Origin: Owenia fusiformis
Taxonomy: Eukaryota; Annelida; Polychaeta; Sabellida; Oweniidae
Assembly (NCBI GenBank): GCA_903813345.2
Contig: CAIIXF020000001.1
Location: 6,697,098-6,761,097 of the forward strand
DNA length: 64,000 bases
Reading direction: 5' to 3'
Of the stretch, positions 26,330 to 37,289 are shown one piece after another. Both the position numbers and the translations under genes were made by a program. Each line of letters starts with the position of its first letter. The first letter of the stretch is position 1. Under the pieces are notes generated by a model, which worked only from the letters and a program-made list of their open reading frames with translations, did no database searches and had not been told where the DNA came from.

Positions 26330-29300
26330 ATGGATACAATATTAAGGATAATACTTTGTTCCTGTGCACTGATAGCTTCAGGTAAACATTTGTTTGAAAC
26401 ACTTTTTGAGGTTAGTATAACTTTTAAATTTAGGCCAAATTAATAATGAGTTATAAGTATGAATGACTGACCATATAAGAGTGGACCATAGGATATGCTT
26501 TTTTTAGCATAGACCACAAGTGTTTCCTCAATAGATTCGACTTTTTCTGTTACCTTATATCTATGTCTGAACGTAATTTCACCAACCGTGCTTCAAGAAA
26601 ACAGACAAGAGATTTTTTTATATTTAATCAGAAAACTTTTGTCCTTCGTTATTCAGGTCAAGCCTCTCGCCTTAAAAAATGTCGCTGTATACCTGTTCAA
26701 TTGTTACGACATGGAAATGTGACACTATCTGATGGTAGACTCTGTGGTAGTGTGGCAAAATACACATGTGGCCCTGGCCTAGCACTAATTGACCCCTCAA
26801 AAAACAAAAAGACATGTGTAGATAGAGTGTGGATTCCTAGGGGTGCAATCAGATGCAAATCGTTTGGACAAGGTAATTTTGACATAGAAAAGCCTTAATT
26901 TCGTTTTATTATTGGTATATTAAGTTAGTCAGTGAGAATGGTATGATAAGCAATTTTCCTGTATTATTAAAAAACAGAATTTACAGCATCCGATTTACTT
27001 ACAGCACCACCAGATATAAGAAATGGAATACTTCATGAACAAGCAATAGGAGAACAAAGAATTGGTCCCCAGTCTCAGAGATACTCATACAATGACTTTA
27101 TGCCCCTTGCATGTACTTGTGGTTATCCAATACTTCCTGAAGGTGCATCAGTGTATCCAAATAAGGACCACTATAAATGTGGAGAAAGGGTTTCTATGGA
27201 CTGTGGAAAAGCAGATTCTAAGAGTTCTATCTATTGTTCAGGTCAAGGATGGAACTGGAATGAACAAGTGAACTGTTTACGTAAGTTTTATAACATTCAT
27301 AAAAGTGAAACATTTGATATAAATGTGCACCATGTAACTACATACGTAAGTTTGTATAAGTATATGAAAATATGTGTAATTGAAATACTAATGTTGTATA
27401 ATGTTTCAGCATCAAAGTGCAAAGGTTTCCAGTCTCTGTGTCAAAATGGTGCACATTGTACCATTAATGGGGAAACTAGTTATCCATATTGTGAATGCTT
27501 ACCAGGAACATATGGCATGTTTTGTGAAAGGTGAGAATCAAAATATGCTTAATATTTCACTGATAATAGCTTGATCATTGTACTGACTATTAAATTGAGT
27601 TTGTAAACATAAGGAAATATTATTGTAGAGTTTAATAGTTTCATGGTTAATCAGAATTTGAATCATTTTATACTTTACTATCTAAATTTGCTCAATGTTG
27701 CCATATAAATTTAAAAGCTAAAATCTCATCTTGATTGGGGGAAAAATAAACAATGGAAAGGTTGTGACCAATACTAATTTGTTACATTCTGAAATTAACG
27801 ATGACAAATATTAGTACATTGATTTGTTGTTTTATTGATCTCTTCACTGCTTTGTATTCCGAGTTTAATGACATTCAACAATTACTACCTACTGGTGGAT
27901 GCAAACCATGTTTTCATCAGCGATAACAGTAATCCTTGCAAAATCTGACATCAACATCATGACATCAACTTGTACATTTATCTCATGCAATAATCATGTC
28001 AATTCATTTCTTTGTTCTAATAATATTATATCATGAATATTTCTTGTCTCTTATTAAAACGGCTGATATTGGAGTATTATTAATGAAGATTTGTACTACT
28101 ATTTCAAATATATGAATTGACTTTATTGTGTATTCAATTATTGATCTAGTACTTGATCAAGGTAGCTGAACTCAATGGACTGTTAATTTTACTAGACTAC
28201 TATTATGAGGCCAGACAGGGCCTCCTATCAATTTTATCAATATTATAATCTTTTATTATTCCCCATCCTTTTTCTATCCTACTTCCAACTAGCTTTAAAC
28301 TATCTCCTACATGTTCCTACTAAGGATCTGGGTCAAACTTGGCAAGACATTTTTTTGTCCAGGTCAACGTCAAAATATAGGTCATATTGAATTGTTTTCA
28401 AGATTCTCAAAGATTGACACTACACTTCAATAATGTTTTTGCAGATAGATATTAGTATTTTAATAGTGTTTGCTTTTCTTTAAACATCATCTACAAGTTC
28501 TCAGAAGTTCAAATCTGATCTGACCTTAAATAATTTGACCGTATGACCTTTGTAAGATAAAAAGTTGATTTTTCAAATTGATTTTTGGATCAAAGTTAGG
28601 TTGGCCTAAGGTCAAGGTCATCAGAGAAGGCCACAAACAATGTAATCCAAGTTTCTCAAAGTTTGAGACTACAAACAAATATTTTGGGTTGAAAATCAGG
28701 ATATACAGGGTGTCTCAAATCATTTACCCAAAACTGTGTCAACAGCACAGATAAACCAATCTATATTTTCATACATTCTTTGCATGGTCATGTAGCCAAA
28801 ACATGAAAGTTTTCTCCCAATACACCATTTTTATTTCAGTCTTGAATTATTGATGCTTTAACCCTTTACCTTTTACACCACATATTCAATGTAACCCCAT
28901 ATTTCGTGAGTATCCTTACTGCTACATTGTTCATCACATTTGATAGTAATTCCATTAGAATGTCTTGGATTTCCCTTTAGATGTTGCCCTTAAGTTGTTC
29001 TAGGTATTTTTGCTTGGAATGAGCATTAAAACACTCATTCGAAAAAATTCAGAGAAAGATATTTGAGGATGACGATGGTAGAACAAACACAGAGAATCAG
29101 ATCAATTATCAGCAAATGATTCAGGAGTTACCTTCCAGAGTTACGCAGGATAGCCTGGAGACCAAATGATATCCAAATGAAACACAGTGGTCTCAAATTG
29201 ATTGAGCCCCTCTACGCACAACAAAGGCTACACTAGAATCACAACCAATGCAGTTTCTTGAACGTCTGACCTCTCTGTATAAGGGGGCTATAAGACATTG

Positions 29301-30414
29301 TGAGGGCCTCCCTATTCAACAGATTGACAGCCCATACTTTTTTCTCCGGGGCTTTTTGAAGGACCATTTTTTGTATGCTAAACCCAAGCTAAGAGACCTA
29401 GAACAACTTAAGACCAGCATCCGAACAGAAATCAAAGCATTCCACCAGAAATACCAAATGTGAGGAACAATGCAGTAGTAAGGATATCAGATATGAGGTT
29501 AGATTGATTATGTAGTGTAAAAGGTAAAGGGTTAAAGCATCAAAAAGGCAAAACTGAATTAAATACTGGGTATAAGTGAAAAAGCTTACATGTTTTGACT
29601 CCCAAGACAATGCAAAAAATGTCTGAAAATATTGATTGGTTTGTTTATGCTGTTGATATACTTGAGATGACTAAGGTTCGAGTTGACTAAGGGTTGAGAT
29701 GACTTGGGGTCGACTTGACTAAGGGTTGACTTGACCTTATGAGTTGACTAAGGGTTGACTTGACTTGGGTTGAGTTGACTTGGGATTGAGTTGACCAGTT
29801 ACCATATACTTTTGGGTACATTTTTTGAGACACCCTGTATATCTTGATTTTCAACCCAAAATATTTGTTTGTAGTCTCGAACTTTGAGAAACTTGGATTA
29901 TTGTTTGTGACCTACTTTGATGACCTTGACCTTTGACCTTTATAATTACTTTTCAGACCCTACCAAGTATACACAAAATTTATTTACTTGTATGTTGATT
30001 ACAAACTGAACAAGTGAAATGTTTGTGGCAATTATGTTGATATTACATATTTGTTCTGTGACAAATAGTTCAACTTGGCCCATATCAGGTCTGGTAAAAA
30101 TCTTATTACACCAGCTCTCAAATTTTAGATCCACCCACCACACTTACTTTACAAAAATACCGACTTAATATTTTGAAACATTCTCTATAGTAGAGCATCA
30201 GAGTTTTGAAAATGTATATTTATTTAATGTTATACAATATGTAAGGTTAATGAATTGATTAAGAGAAAAAGAGAAGGTTAAACTTCTCAAATAAATAACT
30301 TCAACACTTAACACACTATGACTAATGAACAATTTATATTTCAGGAAAGGTCCAGGACGAGGCGAAGACAATCACAACCTCCCTCCTTTGAGGCCTTTTC
30401 CACCAGCAGTGTAG
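26330..30414 (+). CDS. Gene B: secreted protein with two sushi-like domains and one EGF-like domain (5 exons)
   Basis: Exons are 26330-26381, 26657-26872, 27005-27280 (start ambiguous), 27410-27530 and 30345-30414. The frame is continuous and gives 244 aa ending in TAG. Signal peptide is residues 1-18. Sushi-like 1 has Cys 26, 28, 47, 55, 71 and 84 with Trp 76; its first four cysteines sit at exactly the positions seen in gene A. A hydrophilic spacer (about 90-124) precedes sushi-like 2 (Cys 126, 128, 148, 156, 167, 180; Trp 172 and 174). An EGF-like domain follows (Cys 185, 192, 198, 209, 211, 220), then a short Gly/Pro-rich tail encoded by the last exon. Exon 3 has three in-frame acceptors (26978, 26987, 27005), so the spacer may be up to 9 residues longer. 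Intron 4 (2.8 kb) holds a nested transposon relic. Same strand and architecture as its neighbours, hence a tandem duplicate. Confidence 0.8.
28704..29839. mobile_element. Decayed IS630/Tc1/mariner-like transposon
   Basis: 1.1 kb, from TACAGGGTGTCTCAAATCAT to ATTTTTTGAGACACCCTGTA, with terminal TA on both sides as expected for TA-targeting transposases. It holds a transposase remnant (29248-29463) and a simple GGTTGAGTTGACTTG-type repeat near the right end. Confidence 0.75.
29248..29463 (+). pseudogene. C-terminal fragment of a mariner/IS630-type transposase
   Basis: The 71-residue frame contains SPYFFLRGFLKDHF, then KPKLRDLEQLKTSIRTEI. This matches the usual family pattern DFFLWGYLKD...KP..L.ELK..I..EI that follows the third catalytic acidic residue. 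The conserved Trp is Arg here, and the upstream catalytic region is frameshifted or missing. The element can no longer encode an active enzyme. Confidence 0.65.
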
Positions 30415-32143
30415 ACCTTGATGTGAGGAAGCCCTTATAAATGATATTCACATTCCTGGTAAATGTGATGTTCGCAAATATCATTTCACTGGACTACCCA
30501 GCTATGTTGTATATACTGTAAATGATTTGAAATATATTTGGCATTATATACATATATTTGACATTATACACATCAATGAAAAACTTCCTATTAAAAAGGT
30601 TCTGTGTGTAACTAAGGAACACTTGAGTAACTCATTGCCCATTTTGTCATCCATAATCCATAATGGAACAATAAATTCAAAAAATTCAAGACAAGATGTT
30701 GTGTTTTTAATATAAACCAAGTTACCTTACAATACACAGACAACCAAATAATGCCAGATAAAAATTGAGTGATAAAAATGCAGTTAGGCTGAATCAGGAA
30801 GAATAAACAGTAGACAGTTACAATAGACCAAATCTATAAAAACATTGCAATATCTTAATTAATGCATAACACATCACGGAAAATGCAAAGAGATACATTG
30901 TTGAATGACATCTCAATGAAATTTGCATCAAACAATTGTATTTTATTGACAAATTTCTCTTTCATTTTAATTCCATTCTGATTCAAATTATTCCATTACA
31001 ATAGCTGAACAATAAGCATCTTTAATTATCCTCCTTATTTCTATCATGACTTATTCCAATATATAAAAATTGTTTCAATTTGTATAGCTAATCACATTAT
31101 TAAATGAATACTTGAAAACACCTGGGAATAATAACGAGGAAGCACAAAGGGCAACAATTAAATTTTCGTCGTCAGGAGTAAAACTAAAAACTAAATGTCA
31201 TGGTGGTATTGAGCTTTCTTTGTCTTCCAAATGTTTCTCTTGATATTCTCTGAACAAATCAGTTGCTTCACCAAATCATACTTCTACTTCAAGGACTAAC
31301 TGCACTGCTGCATGACAAAATGTGTCAGTTAATCCACTGACACATTTTCCATATTCAAATGAAGAACTGCTTTTCAATTTTGAACTTGAAGTTTCATTTC
31401 ATCCGATTCATGTTCATCATCATTTCAATAATAAAATTGTTTTCCCTCCCAGGATGGTTGCTTGTTGTATATTAAGATTTATAATTGTAATTTATTTTTC
31501 CCATGTTTTTCATGGGATATGCCTTGATGATTGTTTGACAACTTAAGTTAATTTGACCTCTAATAATCATATGTTCAAACCAAATGTAAAAGGAGCAAAA
31601 AGTATCATAGATATTTACAATAATCATAAACATTATAGACCTAAACCAAAAACAGAATTATAATATTTAAACAGAAATATTCAAGCAACCAAACAACCAA
31701 ACTATAAAACATCAATCCATCCAAGATTCTTAATGTATAAGATAAAGTTATTAATCAACGTACACCCACAAATATTGCTTTTGGGGAAGGCTAAAAGTAC
31801 CATAGATTTTGTTTTTAACCGATTTAGAATAAATTCTATTACTTTTTCGGGGAATACATGTAGGTGAACACCTGAAAAACAATTAATTATCATGTCTTGT
31901 ACAGCATCAAAACAGTGACCTTGCTCTTAAATACTAAACACCAAAACAAAACCCATGATCAGCAAATATAGTGAACATGTCATTGTATACTTTATTATAT
32001 GTATGAGATGACATAAATCAATAGTAATATAATCCAACAGGCATGATTACAGTCAGGCTTTAAACATATTTAAAATCTTATCACACTATGGCATATATTA
32101 ACACTCAGGTATAAATTTACATAGTTTCTACTATATTCTTAGG
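30415..32143. other. Intergenic region between genes B and C
   Basis: AT-rich. I see no exon, RNA gene or repeat family member here apart from the gene B 3' region. Confidence 0.5.
30670..30675 (+). terminator. Possible polyadenylation signal of gene B
   Basis: AATAAA, 256 bp after the gene B stop codon; the first clear hexamer downstream. Confidence 0.4.
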
Positions 32144-35100
32144 ATGTGGGTTATTCAACCATATGTGTTATTTATATGCTTCTTATTTATTGGTAAGTTT
32201 TAGTTTTTAGTATAGTTTTAGTATTTGCTAGTGGTGGCAATATAATGGATATCATATGTCTAAAAAGATGTTGACATCAAAATTGGCAAAACAACTATAA
32301 ACAGAGAGGACCAATGCGATGACATACTTCAAAGAAATAGACAAAAGCGTAAGTAAGGAAACACGAAAGGTGATTTTTCTAGGTAATATACACCCCGAAT
32401 AACAGTAAAATTCAGTTAAAAGAATAATCTATTAAAAATATAACATGCTCATTAAAAGAATGTGTTTTCTCAGCTTCTCATCTATTTTTTCCTCTTCAAC
32501 TAAGGAAAGCATTAAACTTTTCAATAAAAAATGAATAAATAGTCTGATTTTCAAAATGTATTTTGAATAAATATACAAGTGGAGGTCTATAAAATCAGAT
32601 ATTTGAGTTATGCCCAAGCACATGGATGCATGGTCAGATACATAAGGGTTATGTACTGGGAGGTTTTGGATATGGAGATATGGAGGTTCTGGATATAGAA
32701 ACCTCAAAATCAGGATACGGGATATATCTTTCCAACTTATCTCCCTAAAACTCTACTTGGCATAGGATAAAGCCAGCTTCTCCATATTTCTACACATGCT
32801 TTATTTGGTGGGAAAATAAGTACCAATCCAATGAACAAATTCATAATACAGATCAACAATCCTGATAATGAAAATCTTATTGAAATACTTTTTAGGTGTC
32901 TTAACAGCTGATAAACATTGCAAATGTGGTAGGTCAGCCAAGCTAACATATGGCCGTAAAGAGATGACAGGGGGTCCCAATACATGTGGAACTAGGGCAA
33001 AATTTATATGTAAAGGACAAGGATTTTACCCATTCCCATACTCTGAACAAATCTGTACAGAGGAAGGATGGATACCAAGCAGCTCTACGCCTATCTGGTG
33101 TGATACAGGTACTTATTTACAGAATATGTTTTTAAATGTGAGTTGATTATTATATCTAACAAGGATGAAATGCCCTGCATGTTTAACCAAACATCATTTT
33201 CAAATAAGTGAAAAATTAATTTATCCCATAATTGGATGTGTGTGAGGCATAAAGCAGGATTATAAAATATTTTTATTTTCAAACTTTTAGACAAAAAATA
33301 AAATTAAGGATAGAAATCCAGTTTCGTGTAAAAAGTGACATTTTTGCAAAAGTATGAGTATATTAGCGTAAGCTCTTTTCATGAAGAGGCTAATAGAATT
33401 CAAAACATCATCTAAAAATGAATGTATAAAATGGAATGAATGATCAAATGATACCATGACTATGGAACAAGGACATGAATTATTTGCATCATGCCATCTA
33501 TTTGAAGAATGCTATTTGATAGCATATAATTTATTGATGGTGGATTTAATATTGTGAATTTATAGACCTGGAAAGACAACACCTCTGTAGAATTTGAATT
33601 TATATTTTCCAAATTCCATTGTGGTGGTTCTTCAATTATATTTATATATGTGTAATTGACATTTGTTATCAAAGAAATTCCAACAAGGCCAGCTCATGTG
33701 TGCCAATTTGGGAAAAATCCGATGATTGGTTTTCCTGAAATGGCGATGAGCAAGATTTATCGAAAAACTTCAAAATAGCCACCAGAAAACAAGATGGCCA
33801 ACTAAAAGTTAATCAGCTCTAGAACTTAAAATTCTCTTATCATGCAAATTTGGAGAAAATTCCATGAGCAGTTTTCCTGAAATCATGATGACAAGATTTA
33901 TCTAAAAACTTTCCAAATGGCCGCCAGAGAACAAGATGGCTGCTCAAATGTTAATCAGCTCTCGAGCTTGATATCCTCTATCATGTGTGCGAATTTGGAG
34001 AAAATCCGATGAGAGGTTTTCCTGAAATTGCAATGACAAAAAGCAGGACAATCACGATAACGATCACGCCATCATCATGACGACTATATCCCACTGATGG
34101 TGTGATACAAATAGTTGTATAATTTATTCTAGTATAGTGACACAGCTAAAATAAACCAATCTCTTGTACAGATTATGAAACTGGCATTCTTATACATCAT
34201 TCTCAGATTTCATACAGTATTCATGCATCTTGAAAGTCATATAGTTTCTGTGTGATTTTATAAAAATTCAAAAATGTTGATAAGATATGTATGAGCTACC
34301 CCTAAACATGCTGTATTAGTCCATTTGTCATTTTCTTAACGTACGAATATTTAAAAACATGATGTTTTTCTGTGCAAATACTATCATTAGGGTTTATTGG
34401 AGTGATTTAGCTGGGTTGCCAAAAAATTAACGTTGGGGAAATTTTTTGTATCTATCACCATGGTAACATACCAGGTACATGGTGGTATCCCAACACTAAG
34501 TCAATAGTCAACGCCATGTTAAGCCAATGCACCCCTCCCTAATTAGCCGATATACTTTTTTCCCCAAACTAACTTTTTGTCCAACCCAGTAAAATCACTT
34601 CAGAAAACCCTTGTTATTATAAATTAACCATAAAACATCTTGTTTTTAACAATTCATAGGTTCACTATAGTATGTATAGGGGTGACAAATGGACTATATA
34701 AATAAAGCATAGTAAACTTGGAACTTAGTTCACCACTAAAAATACCCTCATTTGTGATCACCCTCAAATCAGCCATGTCAATGTTATGCAGAGACATATA
34801 AAACATGTGTAAGGATAATATAAAGTTCATTTGTGAAGTTCATTTACGAGATTAATACTTAAATACCCCTACTACACATGTAAATTACCTTTGATAAAAG
34901 TTACAAATACACAATGACAAGCAAACATTTAAAACTATATGAGTAAAGCCCAAAATCCCAACACTTATTCCAAGATATCTATAATTGATTCGCTATTTAA
35001 AAAGTTGAAATTTGATACATTTAGCAAAATGCCCTATGTTAACATGTGAACATGGAGCATGTAAAGGTGGAGCTGTGTGTGAATGTGAGCCAGGATGGAT

Positions 35101-36217
35101 AGGGGACAGGTGTGATCTAAACATAGGTAAACTACACAACTGTATTGGCTTAACTAGATCTGTTTAAACATAGGTAAACTACACAAATGTATTGGCTTAA
35201 CTAGATCTGTTTACCAAATTACCATTAGCATATCTGTTCAAATAATTCATAAACAGATCTAACAGATTTTATCATTCCTATTCATTTAACGATTTATTAG
35301 TAGTTTCTCATAAAAATATATATCTTGCTAATTGGTTGAATTTTCTAACAGAAATCACATCATCCCCTCATCTTATTTCGTCTAATTTATGGCTGTAAAT
35401 ATGGGACGGCAGACACATTAGACTGCATTGATCGTCGTGCCCTTTCCAGAGATGCATTCGAGTGCAATAATATTTTAATAGCTATTTACTTTTCTTTCTT
35501 TTCTAAAGAACATGAGTGTAGACACATTGAATGCTTCAATGGTGGAACATGTGACTTGTACAAGGACATAGGCATGCCTTATTGTGTCTGTAAGCCTTTC
35601 TATGGAGACTATCAATGCTCAACATATAATTGTAAGAAATGCATTTTATTATTATTGTAACAAAGGCTCACCTTAATCAGTGATCTCCACATGATTTTTT
35701 CTCAAGTGGGTGCAAAATTCTCATTTTCACAATTCAGACCAAAATTGGTCTTTCATGATTTTTCCAATTTTCAAGTGAGTGCAAATGGATTTTCAGGTGG
35801 ATGCAAGCCTATTTTCAAAACCTCAGGTGGGTGCTGCGCCCACTTGCTTTGATGCTGGGGAGTTCACTGTTTATACATGTGAAACTCCTATACTCAATGC
35901 TGAAATGTCTCAATACACAAATCCTATTCAAGTAATTGATAGTTAGTGGGACAAATAATTTTTCTTGAATTCCAAAAATATTATCAAACCTTTGTGCTTA
36001 TGTACATACTAATTCAAACAGCATGTTAACCATTTTAGCTGAGGATCCATGTTTTGACATGATATGTGGTTTTGGTGAATGTGTCTACGATGAGGAGAAC
36101 AACACAAGAAAATGCAAGTGTGAGAAAAACTGGCACGGGCCTCAATGTTTTGAATATACAGTACCTCAGAACATTGACTGGGAAAGCCTTGGCTGGGATA
36201 ACATGAATGTACGCTAA
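32144..36217 (+). CDS. Gene C: secreted protein with one sushi-like and three EGF-like domains (5 exons)
   Basis: Exons are 32144-32192, 32896-33108, 35025-35126, 35509-35631 and 36039-36217. All internal junctions are phase 1 and the frame is continuous, giving 221 aa ending in TAA. Residues 1-17 form a strongly hydrophobic signal peptide. The sushi-like domain has Cys 25, 27, 47, 55, 70 and 85 with Trp 75. EGF-like 1 has Cys 90, 95, 100, 106, 108 and 117. EGF-like 2 has Cys 125, 130, 136, 147, 149 and 158. EGF-like 3 has Cys 167, 172, 177, 188, 190 and 199. The C-terminal tail is Trp-containing and has no membrane anchor. Each domain lies in its own symmetric 1-1 exon, so differences from genes A and B can be explained by exon gain or loss. 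The end of exon 3 and its donor are duplicated in a 47-bp tandem repeat. Confidence 0.82.
33680..34050 (+). repeat. Tandem repeat of about 143 bp, 2.5 copies, in intron 2 of gene C
   Basis: GGTTTTCCTGAAAT-like motifs at about 33729, 33871 and 34015 mark the period. Each unit carries CAAGATTTATC, CCAGAAAACAAGATGGC-like and GTTAATCAGCTCT segments. Confidence 0.8.
34390..34610. mobile_element. Fold-back MITE of about 220 bp in intron 2 of gene C
   Basis: The left arm GGGTTTATTGGAGTGATTTA, then GCTGGGTTGCCAAAAA, is inverted at the right as TTTTTGTCCAACCCAG, then AAAATCACTTCAGAAAACCC. Non-coding. Confidence 0.72.
35118..35211 (+). repeat. 47-bp tandem duplication covering the exon 3 end and splice donor of gene C
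   Basis: TAAACATAGGTAAACTACAC starts at 35118 and again at 35165, and the two 47-bp copies differ at one position. Two identical ATAG|GTAAAC donor sequences therefore lie 47 bp apart (35127 and 35174). The first gives the reading frame used in the model. Confidence 0.9.
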
Positions 36218-36275
36218 GTTTTCAGTGTCGCAAATGTGCATGACATCATAAACAGTATAATGTATATTACATTGA

Positions 36276-36281
36276 AATAAA
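36276..36281 (+). terminator. Likely polyadenylation signal of gene C
   Basis: AATAAA (as AATAAATAAA), 59 bp after the stop codon; another lies near 36398. Confidence 0.5.
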
Positions 36282-37157
36282 TAAATCAGGGATAGTTAAT
36301 CTGGAGTGTTTGTACAGTCATATATTAGGCACAATTCATCTGAAACATTGTGCATATTCATATTTTATATTATAACTGTAACCTGTGACACTTTTTCAAA
36401 TAAATGAACAAGGAAAATGCTTGTATTCATGCAGAATTCACAAATAGATTTTGATATCTAAAAATAAACTTTTCTGCACCCCCATGTATCCAAATATTAA
36501 ACAAGACTTCCTGTAAATATTACCAGAAATGAAGGGACTGTTGATGGACCTGGCTTAATGGTGACTGCACTTTATCCGTAAAGAACATTGTGTGGAAAAC
36601 TTTAAAAAACAGACATCTGAAGCAAGACCATTCGTTATATTCAAAATAAAATGTTATATGATTAACATCTGAGAACATTTATTATGTTTAAAGCCATACC
36701 TTATGAGATAGTGAAAGGTTCATGATCATCATCCCCTCTCCCAGCATGTTTGGCAGCTCCAAATATATCTAGAAGATAAATCATAATAAATCAATTATTT
36801 CCACTTTGAACAATCATTCTAAAAGATAATGAGCAGATCCTTTATAAAATTACAATTGTAGAGTAAATCTTTAAAAGATCAAACTCACATCACTTACTAG
36901 TCTTTAAAACTCTACCCAATTGACATAACATTCTTACTCGTATCGTAATAATTGAAAACAGAGTTCATCCAAATACAAGTTAGTTGGCATTTGGCTCTGT
37001 TATGTTGTTACTTTGGGCTGTGGATTCATGCACATAATTAATCAGTTCAGTGTCAGCTATTGTCAAGCAGATGATGCCATCTATTCATTGTAACAGCATT
37101 TCTAAAATGTTAAAACATAGTAGTGTCAATGATAAATATTAAAAAAATAACCAGACA

Positions 37158-37289
37158 TGAACATGCAAAATGTCACCACCTGCAGTTTGTTACAGATGGT
37201 GAAGTCGGAACACCTAATTCTGAGCGCCAACGGGCCAACACCATCCACAAAAAGTAGGATCTATCATCACTTTTTGTGGTGACATAAAA
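37158..37289 (+). mobile_element. Short TGTCACCAC-family element, copy 2
   Basis: AACATGCAAAATGTCACCAC at the left and TTTTTGTGGTGACATAAAAA at the right, with GTTTGTTACAGATG inside, match the copy at 10618. Confidence 0.68.

Larger units (their letters stand above)
28602..29940. mobile_element. Long palindrome interrupted at its centre by a CAGGGTG-ended element (intron 4 of gene B)
   Basis: The outer arms 28602-28703 and 29840-29940 are about 100-bp inverted complements (AAGGTCAAGGTCATC, CCAAGTTTCTCAAAG, CAAATATTTTGGGTTG, GATATA). Joined, they would form a near-perfect palindrome centred on TATA. An independent TIR element (28704-29839) lies exactly at that centre. Confidence 0.8.

Noticed and set aside
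26563-26656. Upstream extension of gene B exon 2
   Set aside because: Intronic read-through; a good TTCAG acceptor at 26656 joins in frame to a signal-peptide exon.
31322-31546. Open frame between genes B and C
   Set aside because: Low-complexity translation without motif or initiation context; no support for a gene.
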